This document shows, piece after piece, positions 9,074 through 20,712 of a stretch of 56,141 nt of DNA. Where the stretch lies: positions 1 to 56,141 of the forward strand of contig JAFMKB010000011.1 in assembly GCA_017853205.1 (NCBI GenBank), read 5' to 3'. Position numbers and translations under genes: made by a program. Below the pieces are notes generated by a model. The model worked only from the letters and a program-made list of their open reading frames with translations, searched no databases and was not told where the DNA came from. This DNA comes from Gammaproteobacteria bacterium. Its GTDB lineage: Bacteria > Pseudomonadota > Gammaproteobacteria > Pseudomonadales > Pseudohongiellaceae. Each line of letters starts with the position of its first letter. Within the stretch, counting starts at the first letter, position 1.

Positions 9074-10162
9074 ATGAAAGAGTCAATACGGCATAAGCTC
9101 GACAACCTCAGGGATCGTTTTGGCGAACTCGAGGCGCTATTGAGTGACGCCGAGGTTATAGCCGATCAAACGCGATTTCGCGATTTATCGAAGGAGTATG
9201 CAGAACTGGAGGAGCTCGTTCAGGCGTTCGATCGTTATGTGACTGCCGAGGGTGATCTCGAACAGGCGCGCGAGATGCAGAAAGACAGTGATCCTGAGAT
9301 AAAAGAAATGGCGGCCGAGGAGGTTGCCAATAGCGAAGCACTTATCGCAGAGTTAGATCTTACCTTGCAGACTCTGCTTTTACCCAAGGACGAAAAAGAT
9401 AGCTGCAATGTCTTTCTTGAAATCCGTGCCGGTACTGGCGGTGATGAGGCTGCGATTTTTTCGGGTGACCTATTTCGCATGTATTCCCGCTACAGCGAAC
9501 TGCAGGGCTGGCGGATGGAGATGATTACCGAGCGTCAGGGTGAACACGGTGGCTATAAGGAATTGGTCGTGCGCATCGAAGGCAAGAATGTCTACGAGCG
9601 GCTAAAGTTCGAGTCGGGCGCGCATCGGGTACAACGAGTACCAGAAACTGAAACACAGGGCAGAATACATACCTCTGCGTGCACGGTTGCGATCATGCCA
9701 GAAATGGAAGGTATCGAAGAGATCGAGATTAATAAGGCTGATCTGCGCGTCGACACATTCCGAGCCAGCGGCGCGGGTGGGCAGCACGTCAATAAAACCG
9801 ATTCTGCAATTCGGCTTACGCATATTCCAACTGGCGTCGTGGTCGAGTGTCAAGACGAACGATCGCAGCACAAAAACCGCGCGCGAGCGATGTCGCTGTT
9901 GCATGCAAAATTAATGGATGCAGCAACCTCGGCGCAGCAACAGGAAGAGTCGGATAACCGCCGTAAACTTGTTGGCAGCGGGGATCGCTCTGAAAAAATA
10001 CGCACCTACAATTATCCGCAGGGCCGAGTGACCGACCACCGTATTAAACTGACGTTATACAATCTTGCCGAGATTATGAACGGCGAACTCGGCGCAGTTA
10101 TTCAGCCGCTGATCAACGAGTATCAAGCCGATCTTCTTGCTGGACTCTCTGGCGAGGACTAA
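9074..10162 (+). CDS. prfA: Peptide chain release factor 1
   Basis: 362 aa. It recognises UAA and UAG stop codons and triggers peptidyl-tRNA hydrolysis. The GGQ catalytic motif is at residues 235-237 ([14 protein letters not shown]). The codon-reading PxT tripeptide is PET (190-192) in [15 protein letters not shown], confirming RF1 rather than RF2 (SPF). The gene lies 86 nt after hemA and 36 nt before prmC, whose product methylates the glutamine of the GGQ. Confidence 0.98.
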   Translation: MKESIRHKLDNLRDRFGELEALLSDAEVIADQTRFRDLSKEYAELEELVQAFDRYVTAEGDLEQAREMQKDSDPEIKEMAAEEVANSEALIAELDLTLQTLLLPKDEKDSCNVFLEIRAGTGGDEAAIFSGDLFRMYSRYSELQGWRMEMITERQGEHGGYKELVVRIEGKNVYERLKFESGAHRVQRVPETETQGRIHTSACTVAIMPEMEGIEEIEINKADLRVDTFRASGAGGQHVNKTDSAIRLTHIPTGVVVECQDERSQHKNRARAMSLLHAKLMDAATSAQQQEESDNRRKLVGSGDRSEKIRTYNYPQGRVTDHRIKLTLYNLAEIMNGELGAVIQPLINEYQADLLAGLSGED

Positions 10163-10198
10163 ACGAGATTCAATGTATCGCGGCTCTCGAGCAACGCC

Positions 10199-11086
10199 AT
10201 GGTAACTATTGCACAAGCGCTTGCGCGCGGAAATTCCGGCACCGTGTCAGTCGACGAGACAGCGTTATCGCTGCGCTTCGAGGCTGAATTGCTTTTGATG
10301 AATGCGCTGGGCTGCAACAGGGCGAGTTTGCTCACATGGCCCGAACGCGAAATCGATCCTGCAGCCCTCGCTTCGTTCGAGCAGGCTCTGAACCGCAGGC
10401 TTGCGGGTGAACCAATTGCCTATATTCTTGGCAAAAAAGAGTTTTGGGATTTCGATCTTATTGTCTCACCTGCCGTGCTCATTCCGCGGCCCGAAACAGA
10501 ATTATTAGTTGAGTCGGCGCTTGAAACAGTCACTCACCGAGAGGGGGTTCAGCACCTACTTGATCTCGGCACGGGCAGCGGTGCTGTTGCCATCGCGCTT
10601 GCACGCGCTGCCGAACGGTTTCGGGTTATTGGTACGGATCTAAGCACCGATGCGCTGGCTATCGCGCGAAAAAACGGTAGTCGTCTAGCCGGCGATAACC
10701 TAGGTTTTGTGCAAGGCTCCTGGCTCAGCCACGAACTGTGTGCTGCCATCGGCGAGTGCTGGCAGGCGGAAGCCGCGGGTCTTGTTGATGTTATTGTCTC
10801 TAATCCACCTTATATTGCCCCCGGAGACCCACATCTTTTACGCGGTGATTTAGTGCACGAGCCGACACTCGCGTTAAGCTGTGATGACGCAGGACTTGAG
10901 GCAATAAAGACGATCGTTATCGAAAGCAATAGAGTATTGAAGCGAGGCGGTTGGTTGTTTTTCGAGCACGGTTTCGATCAGCGTGATGCGGTAGCCGGTC
11001 TGCTGCGAGCGGCGGGCTTTGATTCAATCGAATGCCTGCGAGACATAGCCGGCCAAGATCGGGTTACGCGCGGCAGGCTAAATTAG
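10199..11086 (+). CDS. prmC: Release factor glutamine N5-methyltransferase
   Basis: 295 aa. It transfers a methyl group from S-adenosylmethionine to the GGQ glutamine of RF1 and RF2. The SAM-binding motif DLGTGSGAVAIALA begins at residue 122, and the catalytic NPPY is at residues 202-205. The N-terminal helical domain ends with FDLIVSPAVLIPRPETE. About 15 residues between SHELCAAIGE and VDVIVSNPPY look slightly expanded compared with E. coli. The substrate gene prfA is directly upstream. Confidence 0.97.
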   Translation: MVTIAQALARGNSGTVSVDETALSLRFEAELLLMNALGCNRASLLTWPEREIDPAALASFEQALNRRLAGEPIAYILGKKEFWDFDLIVSPAVLIPRPETELLVESALETVTHREGVQHLLDLGTGSGAVAIALARAAERFRVIGTDLSTDALAIARKNGSRLAGDNLGFVQGSWLSHELCAAIGECWQAEAAGLVDVIVSNPPYIAPGDPHLLRGDLVHEPTLALSCDDAGLEAIKTIVIESNRVLKRGGWLFFEHGFDQRDAVAGLLRAAGFDSIECLRDIAGQDRVTRGRLN

Positions 11087-11131
11087 CGGCTCGTCAATCG
11101 AACAACGAGGCCAATATAGGTATCGATTATA

Positions 11132-11893
11132 ATGAAAGATGACCAGCTCCTTAGATACAGTCGGCAGATCATGCTCCCTCAAGTCGACATTGCGGGGCAG
11201 CAGGCATTCCTCGACTCTCACGTGGTGATTGTCGGCGTCGGAGGTCTCGGCTCGCCGGCGGCGATGTATTTAGCAGCAGCGGGAGTAGGCAGTCTCACCT
11301 TAATTGATGACGACGTCGTAGAGTTAAGTAATTTGCAGAGACAACTCGCGCACGCCGAGTCCGATATAGGCAAAAGCAAGGCGGAATCCGCTGCGGCGAC
11401 CCTAAGGGGAATCAATTCAGAGACCAAGGTGTATGTAGTCAACCGCCGCGCGGGCGCAGCAGAGCTAAGTCAGCTGATCAGCCGCGCGGATGTGGTGCTC
11501 GATGCGACTGATAATTTAGATACTCGGTTTGCGATTAACCGCGCCTGCCTCTCGGCGGGCATACCCCTAGTTTCCGGCGCCGCGATTCGTCTCGAAGGTC
11601 AGATTGCCGTCTTCGATAGTCGAGTCAGCACCAGTCCTTGCTACGAATGTCTCTATAAATCAGGAGAAGGCGGTGATCTTACCTGTGCGGATAACGGGGT
11701 GCTCGCGCCGGTTGTCGGCATAGTAGGCTCGATGCAGGCCCTCGAAGCACTGAAGTTAATTGGGGGATTTGGAGAGCCTCTCGTCGGCAGGTTGCTTCTT
11801 CTCGATGCATCGAATTTGCAGTGGCGAGAGATGAAACTGCCACGCGACCCACATTGTGCGGCCTGTGGCACGATTGAAGAAAGCCCTGCATAG
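11132..11893 (+). CDS. moeB: MoeB/ThiF-family adenylyltransferase
   Basis: 253 aa E1-like enzyme. It activates the C-terminal glycine of a small sulfur carrier (MoaD or ThiS) by adenylation. The ATP-binding loop is IVGVGGLGSPAA at about residues 33-44, and DATDN is at 124-128. A structural zinc site is formed by C170/C173 and C242/C245. Position after prmC favours MoeB (Pseudomonas has hemA-prfA-prmC-moeB), but ThiF has the same features and C185 aligns near the ThiF cysteine. No moaD or thiS is nearby to decide. A 6-bp hairpin (AGCCCT/AGGGCT, 11882-11897) covers the stop codon but has no T-run. Confidence 0.88.
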   Translation: MKDDQLLRYSRQIMLPQVDIAGQQAFLDSHVVIVGVGGLGSPAAMYLAAAGVGSLTLIDDDVVELSNLQRQLAHAESDIGKSKAESAAATLRGINSETKVYVVNRRAGAAELSQLISRADVVLDATDNLDTRFAINRACLSAGIPLVSGAAIRLEGQIAVFDSRVSTSPCYECLYKSGEGGDLTCADNGVLAPVVGIVGSMQALEALKLIGGFGEPLVGRLLLLDASNLQWREMKLPRDPHCAACGTIEESPA

Positions 11894-12039
11894 GGCTATC
11901 ATGCGGGCGCCCTGAGAGTTAGGCTCCGCCGCGCAACGTCTGTGCTGGCGTCCAACCCCGCTTTTGCGCAGAGCTGCGGCTCGAAGCGAAACCGAGCAGT
12001 CTGTTACCTTACTTAAACCTATTGGAATACCGGATACCT

Positions 12040-13386
<1,347 letters not shown>

Positions 13387-13432
13387 TTATCGGTAAGCGG
13401 GTGGTAGGAAAGGCCAGCCCGAGCGAGGGTGC

Positions 13433-13774
13433 TTAGGCCTGCACGGCGAGCGAGGTACGAGAGACGGCGCCGCAGTCAATTAGCGCTTGCGCATACTCTG
13501 TCGATTTTCTGTGCCGTGACACATGATCTAAAAAAGTCGACCCATTTGCCAGAGTGACATTGATGTCATGCCCGCGCTCAACAAAAATCCGCACGAAACG
13601 CGCGAAGAGTTCAGCCGTCATCCCGCGATAGGCGCGCAGCAAACAATTATAGTCCGCGGGCAGATCATCAGGCGGTAACAGCGCAAGAAAACTAGCCAGC
13701 CGTTCATCCGACCAATCCTCATCTCTTACTGCTTTTTGCGTGCGCTCGGCGCCGCGTTTCTTTTCGCTACTCAT
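13433..13774 (-). CDS. Small conserved cytoplasmic protein, PA4642-like
   Basis: 113 aa, charged, with no signal peptide or membrane segment. The pattern WSDERLASFLALLP, LLRAYRGMTAELFARFVRIF and HDINVTLANGSTFLDHVSRH resembles an uncharacterised Pseudomonas family (PA4642-type) with a degenerate ankyrin-like helix pair. This match is from memory of the family, not from a search. It lies convergent to the helicase (46-nt gap) and downstream of gatB (66 nt) on the same strand. Function unknown. Confidence 0.7.
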   Translation of the reverse strand: MSSEKKRGAERTQKAVRDEDWSDERLASFLALLPPDDLPADYNCLLRAYRGMTAELFARFVRIFVERGHDINVTLANGSTFLDHVSRHRKSTEYAQALIDCGAVSRTSLAVQA

Positions 13775-13840
13775 CGTCTGCGTTGTTCTTTCGTCTGTTG
13801 ATTTAAGAGTCCTGATAGAAGATCCGCGCTGTGTTAAACG

Positions 13841-15271
13841 CTAACTCAGTTTGCTACGCAGAATTTCGTTTACCTGTGCAGGATTCGCTTTTCCTTTGGA
13901 TAACTGCATGCATTGACCAACTAAGAAGCCAATGACCTGTACTTTTCCGTCTCGATATTGCTGCACTTGATCGGGGTTATCCGCGATTACTTGATCGACG
14001 AGACTTTCGAGCGCGCCACTATCGGTGACCTGCTTAAGTCCTTTCGCTTCGATAATCGAATCGACATCGTTGCTGTCATCGAGCATGGCCTCGAAGACGG
14101 TTTTCGCAATTTTGCCGGATATTGTGTTGTCCTTAATGCGTTGAATTAGAGTCGCCAAGCGCTCAGCCTGAATTGGAGAGTCGCTTAGTTCCCAGCTATG
14201 TTTATTCAGGAGTGCCTGTAAATCTTGACTTACCCAGTTGGCTGCAAGTTTTGCGTCGCCGCTGAGAGTGGCTGTGGTCTCGAAATAGTCAGCCATTTCA
14301 CGAGTCGCAACGAGCACGCCAGCATCGTATTCACTGAGGCCGTAGTCGGACACGAAACGTGCTGCCCGTCTGTCCGGAAGCTCTGGTAGCGTTGCACGAA
14401 TCGCTTCGATATAAGCATCGTCGATTACGATGGGTAAAAGGTCTGGTTCGGGGAAATAGCGATAATCGTTCGCTACCTCTTTGCTGCGCATCGAGCGCGT
14501 CTCATCTTTGTCGGCGTCGTAAAGCCGTGTTTCCTGCACGATGCGACCACCGTCCTCGAGAACGTCCTTTTGCCGCTGAACCTCGTAATTAATCGCTTTT
14601 TCGACAAATTTAAACGAGTTGATGTTCTTGATTTCGGTGCGCGTACCAAACTCTTCCTGACCCACGGGTCTGATCGACACGTTGGCGTCGCAGCGCATCG
14701 ACCCCTGCGCCATGATGGCGTCCGAAATGTCGAGATAGCGGATTATGGAATGCAGCTTTTTAAGGTAGGCGACCGCTTCTTTTGCACTGCGAAGGTCGGG
14801 TTCGGAAACAATCTCAAGCAGCGGTGTTCCCGCACGGTTTAGGTCGATTCCGGTCATTCCTTGGTAGTCTTCATGCAACGACTTTCCCGCGTCCTCTTCC
14901 ATGTGTGCCCGAGTTACGCCAATTACTTTTTCGCTGCCGTCTTCGAGCGAAATGGTCAAAGAACCCTTGCCGACCGTGGGGAAGTCGAGTTGACTGACCT
15001 GATAGCCTTTCGGTAGGTCTGGATAAAAATAATTCTTCCGATCAAATACCGAACGCTTGCCAATTTCGGCACCTATCGCGAGGCCGAACTTGACCGCCAT
15101 CGCCACGGCCTTCTCATTTAGTACGGGGAGAGTTCCCGGCAACGCGAGGTCGAAAATGTTGGCCTGCGTATTTGGCTCTGCGCCAAATGTCGTCGCCGAA
15201 CCCGAGAAAAGTTTTGACTCTGTAGAGAGCTGAACGTGAACCTCTAGGCCAATGACTGTTTCGTATTGCAT
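13841..15271 (-). CDS. gatB: Asp/Glu-tRNA amidotransferase subunit B
   Basis: 476 aa. It is the kinase/transamidase subunit of GatCAB, which turns Glu-tRNA(Gln) or Asp-tRNA(Asn) into the amide form. The start [13 protein letters not shown] is the GatB signature, and [15 protein letters not shown] is the second. The C-terminal YqeY-like tRNA-binding domain runs from about residue 330 to the end. It begins 1 nt after the gatA stop, so translation is likely coupled. Confidence 0.98.
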   Translation of the reverse strand: MQYETVIGLEVHVQLSTESKLFSGSATTFGAEPNTQANIFDLALPGTLPVLNEKAVAMAVKFGLAIGAEIGKRSVFDRKNYFYPDLPKGYQVSQLDFPTVGKGSLTISLEDGSEKVIGVTRAHMEEDAGKSLHEDYQGMTGIDLNRAGTPLLEIVSEPDLRSAKEAVAYLKKLHSIIRYLDISDAIMAQGSMRCDANVSIRPVGQEEFGTRTEIKNINSFKFVEKAINYEVQRQKDVLEDGGRIVQETRLYDADKDETRSMRSKEVANDYRYFPEPDLLPIVIDDAYIEAIRATLPELPDRRAARFVSDYGLSEYDAGVLVATREMADYFETTATLSGDAKLAANWVSQDLQALLNKHSWELSDSPIQAERLATLIQRIKDNTISGKIAKTVFEAMLDDSNDVDSIIEAKGLKQVTDSGALESLVDQVIADNPDQVQQYRDGKVQVIGFLVGQCMQLSKGKANPAQVNEILRSKLS

Positions 15272-15272
15272 G

Positions 15273-16745
15273 CTAGGCCTCCGTGGTTTTTTCTGAAGTG
15301 GTGAGAACCGGTTTCTTTTTATGCCAGTTGGTTACCTGTTGAAACTGATGTGCAACATTCAGAAGTGTTGCCTCGGCATAATCCTTGGCGACGAGTTGCA
15401 TCCCGATCGGCAGGCCATCGACGAAACCTGCCGGCACAGACATGCCTGGCAGGCCAGCAAGATTGAGCGCGATTGTGTAGATGTCCTCGAGATACATTGT
15501 CACCGAATCTTTCATCGAATTGAGTGCGAAAGCTGGGCTCGGCGTGGTTGGGCCGATGATTACATCAACGTCTTCAAAGGCCCGCGCATAATCTTCCTTT
15601 ACTAAGCGGCGAATTTTTTGAGCCTTTCGATAGTACGCATCGTAAAAGCCTGCCGACAGCGCGTAGGTTCCGATCATAATTCGGCGCTTTACCTCCTCGC
15701 CAAAGCCTTCGCTACGGCTTCTTTTGTACATGTCTTCGAGGTCCACCGGATTCTCGCAGCGGTAGCCGTAGCGCACGCCATCAAAGCGGGACAGGTTAGC
15801 CGACGCCTCTGCTGGCGCGATCACGTAGTATGCAGAAATCGCAAGGTCACTATTGGGGAGGTTGATCTCTTTTACCTCGGCACCGAGTTTTTCGAGTTCG
15901 GCTACTGCGTTACGAACGGCGCTTTCAATCGCGGGATTTAGACCGCTAGTAAAATGCTGTTTCGGTAAGCCAATGCGCAGTCCTTTGAGCGAGTTGTTGA
16001 GCGTTGCAGTAAAGTCCTCAGGGGGCAGTGCGATACTCGTCGAGTCTTTTTCGTCGACACCGGCCATCACATTGAGCAGGATCGCGGCGTCTTCGGCAGT
16101 TTTGCAAAGAGGGCCCGCCTGGTCGAGGCTTGATGCGTAGGCAATCATTCCCCATCGCGACACGCGGCCATAGCTCGGCTTCAGGCCTGTAATGCCGCAA
16201 AATGCTGCCGGCTGGCGAATGGAGCCACCTGTGTCTGTGCCGGTCGCCATGGCGCACAGGTCTGCTGCAACGGCAGCAGCAGACCCCCCAGAAGACCCTC
16301 CAGGGACTCGGTCTAAGTTCCATGGATTGCGCGCGACGCCATAGTAGCTTGATTCATTTGAGGAGCCCATGGCGAACTCGTCCATGTTGGTTTTGCCGAG
16401 CATCACTGCGCCTGCCGCCTGCAAGCGCTCTACGACAGTCGCATCATAGGGTGAGATAAAATTGTGCAAGATTTTCGAGCCGCTCGTCGTCTTGACGCCC
16501 GCAGTGCAAAAAAGGTCTTTATGCGCAATGGGGATGCCGAGTAGTGGAGCCGAGGAACCCGCAGCACGGGCCTCATCCGCTGCTCGTGCTTGCGCTATTG
16601 CGCTGTCTGCACACACGGTAATGTAAGCGTTTAACACCTCATTATGTGCCGCAATTTGATCAAGGTATGCCTGAGTGAGTGCCACGCTTGTCGTCTCGCC
16701 AGCCGCGAGGGCGGCGCTAAGTTCGGCGACTGTCTTCTCTATCAT
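15273..16745 (-). CDS. gatA: Asp/Glu-tRNA amidotransferase subunit A
   Basis: 490 aa amidase-signature enzyme that releases ammonia from glutamine for GatB. The catalytic Ser-cisSer-Lys triad is present: the lysine in [10 protein letters not shown] and the serines in the stretch [14 protein letters not shown] and [29 protein letters not shown] is the family signature. Order gatC-gatA-gatB on one strand, with a 104-nt gap after gatC and 1 nt before gatB. Confidence 0.98.
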   Translation of the reverse strand: MIEKTVAELSAALAAGETTSVALTQAYLDQIAAHNEVLNAYITVCADSAIAQARAADEARAAGSSAPLLGIPIAHKDLFCTAGVKTTSGSKILHNFISPYDATVVERLQAAGAVMLGKTNMDEFAMGSSNESSYYGVARNPWNLDRVPGGSSGGSAAAVAADLCAMATGTDTGGSIRQPAAFCGITGLKPSYGRVSRWGMIAYASSLDQAGPLCKTAEDAAILLNVMAGVDEKDSTSIALPPEDFTATLNNSLKGLRIGLPKQHFTSGLNPAIESAVRNAVAELEKLGAEVKEINLPNSDLAISAYYVIAPAEASANLSRFDGVRYGYRCENPVDLEDMYKRSRSEGFGEEVKRRIMIGTYALSAGFYDAYYRKAQKIRRLVKEDYARAFEDVDVIIGPTTPSPAFALNSMKDSVTMYLEDIYTIALNLAGLPGMSVPAGFVDGLPIGMQLVAKDYAEATLLNVAHQFQQVTNWHKKKPVLTTSEKTTEA

Positions 16746-16849
16746 TGGTAAATCCTGTGTTTGATCTAGCGCCTGTTAGGCGCGGTGTTTGACTTAACAC
16801 GCCACTACTGACTCCGGCGCCGCTTGCGCGCGAAGAGCCCTTAAGCGGA

Positions 16850-17137
16850 TCACTCTATTACTTTAGGGACCAAAAAAAGGCCGTCTTGTGACTGTGGGGC
16901 CAATTGTTGCAGCTCGTCGCGGCGGTCAGGTTCGGTAACGACGTCTGGTCTGAGTTTTTGCGCGGCATCGAAAGGGTGGGCGAGCGGCTCTACGTTGTCG
17001 GTGTCGACCGACTGCATTTTGTCAATTAGGGCGAGAATATCGCTTACGCCTTTCGCCACTTCCTCGGCTTCAACATCGCTGACATGTAAACGGGCAAGGT
17101 GGGCGATTTTCTCAACCTCGGTCTTTGTTAGTGCCAT
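16850..17137 (-). CDS. gatC: Asp/Glu-tRNA amidotransferase subunit C
   Basis: 95 aa, the normal size. GatC wraps around GatA and stabilises the GatCAB complex. The opening LTKTEVEKIAHLARLHV and the central VEPLAHPFDAAQKLRPD are diagnostic. The ATG at 17137 overlaps a TAA stop (TAATG) of a short upstream frame (see 17138-17485). The complex serves Gln-tRNA and/or Asn-tRNA formation. Which of the two is needed cannot be told without knowing whether glnS and asnS are present. Confidence 0.97.
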   Translation of the reverse strand: MALTKTEVEKIAHLARLHVSDVEAEEVAKGVSDILALIDKMQSVDTDNVEPLAHPFDAAQKLRPDVVTEPDRRDELQQLAPQSQDGLFLVPKVIE

Positions 17138-18529
<1,392 letters not shown>

Positions 18530-18809
18530 GTTCGGTCCCTAAGGGGTTTGCGCAGCGCTTCCGAGGGCTGTTACTACGCCAGCATTTTGCGCACTTCGTA
18601 TAGCGCTGTCTCTTCGTCAGGTTCGCCAGATGAAGAAGCGGTCATTCCTTCTTTCCTTGCCTCGCATACGATACTATCTAATCTCTAGCTAGCCTTTAGA
18701 GTGACGTGCTGTCGGCCGCGCTCTACTTGCGTAGATCGGCTAGTAGAATGAGGGGTGTGTCATCGATAAGGCGCTGTTTACAAAAGGAGTAGCACTCGAA
18801 TACAGAGCG

Positions 18810-19604
18810 TTGGCTCTCGCATTCTTGTCTCTCTGTCTAATGTTTGCCGACAATAGATTCGGTTATCTCGATTCTGTCCGGTTTATCCTTTCCTACACGG
18901 CTACGCCTGTTTACTGGGTCGCCGATATGCCCGCCCGCACCTCTGAATTTTTCGATGACGTGTTTGTGTCGCACAGCGACCTGCTTGCTGAAAATGAGCG
19001 CTTAACTAACGAGCTGCTCCTAGCGCAGAGAGAGCTTCAAGTTTTGGCGAGCCTCGCAAGCGAAAACAGTCGCCTGCGTGCGCTAACTGAAGCTGCTCGG
19101 ATTGTTGAGGGAGAGGTTTTGGCGGCCGAGATAGTAAACCGATCTCCTGAACGCGCAAGTAAACGTGTCCTGATTAATCGTGGTGCGCTACACGGTGTTT
19201 TCGTTGGGCAGGCCATGTTAGCTGCCGATGGCCTCATGGGGCAGGTAGTGGAGGTGATGCCGAGGAGCAGCTGGGTGTTACTAATCTCCGATCCGCTGCA
19301 TATTACCCCAGTCGAAGTAAACAGAAACGGAGAGCTGGCGCTCGCGCGGGGCGTGAGAGGCGAAACAGATGAGCTAGAGCTCGAATTCGTGACACAAACA
19401 CAAGATGTACACCCGGGCGATTTGTTAGTGAGCTCTGGCATGGGGCAGATTTACCCGAAAAATTTCCCAGTCGCAGACGTAGTAAGTGTTGATAACGATC
19501 CTGGTCAGGACTTCGCGATAATCAAGGCTCGGCCCCGGGCTAAAATCAATAGTACGCGGCATGTGATGCTTCTTATCCCGCCTAAGCAGGAGGTACAGCT
19601 ATGA
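18810..19604 (+). CDS. mreC: Rod-shape-determining protein MreC (start uncertain)
   Basis: 264 aa from a TTG at 18810, which is the first conventional start in frame. MreC is a periplasmic bitopic scaffold linking MreB to the wall-synthesis enzymes. The order is one membrane helix, a coiled coil (ENERLTNELLLAQRELQVLA), then the beta-domain. The frame continues upstream to a stop at 18744 and encodes DKALFTKGVALEYRAL, which matches the family's cytoplasmic N-terminus (compare the E. coli start KPIFSRGPSLQIRL). No ATG, GTG or TTG precedes that stretch. An ATC at 18762, six bases after GAGGGG, is the best-placed candidate. The true gene is therefore probably 18762-19604. It overlaps mreD by ATGA. 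Confidence 0.93.
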   Translation: MALAFLSLCLMFADNRFGYLDSVRFILSYTATPVYWVADMPARTSEFFDDVFVSHSDLLAENERLTNELLLAQRELQVLASLASENSRLRALTEAARIVEGEVLAAEIVNRSPERASKRVLINRGALHGVFVGQAMLAADGLMGQVVEVMPRSSWVLLISDPLHITPVEVNRNGELALARGVRGETDELELEFVTQTQDVHPGDLLVSSGMGQIYPKNFPVADVVSVDNDPGQDFAIIKARPRAKINSTRHVMLLIPPKQEVQL

Positions 19605-20089
19605 AGTCGAAGAGCTATACCAATTTGGTTGTCATCATTAGCCTTTTTTTGGCATATCTGTTGGCGATTGTGCCTCTCCCGGACTGGGCAATGAATTGGC
19701 GTCCGCAGTGGGTACTTATGTTCGTCTTTTATTGGACGATGGCGCTGCCCTACCGAGTGGGCCTCGGTTTCGCCTGGGCTGCGGGGTTGCTACTTGATGT
19801 GCTCGAGGGAACTATGCTCGGTCTCAATGCCTTTACTCTGCTTATCGTCGCCTACGTCACCCTAAGCCTTCATCAGCGCTTGCGAATGTACAATCCCATT
19901 CAGCAGAGTGGGTTGCTGTTCGTTCTATCGCTTGTCGCATTAGGTTTGGGGCATTGGCTGCGGGTTATCAGCGGTCAGATTGAGCCTGTAGATTCGATGT
20001 ATTTGCTTGCGGCTTTTTCAAGTGCAACGATATGGCCTGCTCTGTTTTCTTTGCTACGAAGCATTCGGCGTAGGTTTATAAACAATTGA
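19601..20089 (+). CDS. mreD: Rod-shape-determining membrane protein MreD
   Basis: 162 aa, about five membrane helices, with the family motif VGLGFAWAAGLLLDVLEGTMLG in the middle (two short pieces: GLGFAWAAGLLLD and GTMLGLNAF). It partners MreC and MreB in the elongasome. The start is the ATG of an ATGA overlap with mreC, preceded by AAGCAGGAGG, a strong ribosome site. It ends in a TGATG overlap with maf, so mreC-mreD-maf are translationally coupled. Confidence 0.95.
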   Translation: MKSKSYTNLVVIISLFLAYLLAIVPLPDWAMNWRPQWVLMFVFYWTMALPYRVGLGFAWAAGLLLDVLEGTMLGLNAFTLLIVAYVTLSLHQRLRMYNPIQQSGLLFVLSLVALGLGHWLRVISGQIEPVDSMYLLAAFSSATIWPALFSLLRSIRRRFINN

Positions 20090-20712
20090 TGATATCCCCT
20101 CGGCTAATTTTAGCGTCAGCATCACCGCGACGCGCACAGCTTCTCGCGCAGCTCGGCTTCGATTGCGAGATCTGCCCTCAGGACATCGACGAATCTCGCT
20201 GGGAGGGTGAGTCTCCCGCTTCATATGTTTCCCGAATGGCCCGAGAAAAAGCGCGTTCTGGCTCAACGCAACTACTTGACCTCACAGGGGTGCTAATCGC
20301 TGCCGATACCGTTGTTTCGCTCGGCGATGAGGTGTTGGCAAAACCCGAGTCGCCAGAGCAAGCCGAAGATTTCTTGCTGGCTTTGGCGAATACGACTCAT
20401 GAGGTAAGAAGCGCCGTCTGTGTTGTCGCGTCCGATGGGAATAGTTCGCTTACCCAGATCGGTGAAGCGGTGTCGTTAACACGTGTCACCTTTTGCAGTG
20501 TCAGTCGTGACGAGGCACGGCGCTACTGGTTGACGGGTGAGCCTCAGGGAAAAGCCGGCGGCTATGCAATTCAAGGCCTCGCTGCGGCGTTCATTCGTTC
20601 GATTGAAGGCAGCTATAGTGGCGTGATGGGGCTGCCACTTTTCGAAACAGCAGCGTTGCTTAAGAAGGCGGGATTAGACTGCTTGCCACCAATGGAAGCG
20701 TGGGAGCAATGA
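20089..20712 (+). CDS. maf: Maf family nucleotide pyrophosphatase
   Basis: 207 aa from the ATG at 20089, which overlaps the mreD stop as TGATG; a TTG one codon earlier is possible. Maf proteins hydrolyse dTTP/UTP or modified nucleoside triphosphates to monophosphates and pyrophosphate. Signatures are LILASASPRRAQLLAQLGF, DESRW, REKA and VLIAADTVV. The Arg in SASPRR and the aspartate in AADTVV are the conserved active-site residues. Whether it is YhdE-type (dTTP/UTP) or YceF-type cannot be fixed by eye. Its position after mreD is the YhdE one. Confidence 0.95.
   Translation: MISPRLILASASPRRAQLLAQLGFDCEICPQDIDESRWEGESPASYVSRMAREKARSGSTQLLDLTGVLIAADTVVSLGDEVLAKPESPEQAEDFLLALANTTHEVRSAVCVVASDGNSSLTQIGEAVSLTRVTFCSVSRDEARRYWLTGEPQGKAGGYAIQGLAAAFIRSIEGSYSGVMGLPLFETAALLKKAGLDCLPPMEAWEQ

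Noticed and set aside
11882..11897. AGCCCT-GCAT-AGGGCT hairpin at the moeB stop as a terminator
   Set aside because: Only 6 bp and no T-run after it. The downstream helicase gene may still be co-transcribed.
12022..12039. TTG at 12022 as the helicase start
   Set aside because: There is no ribosome site before it, and the ATG at 12040 gives the better family start.
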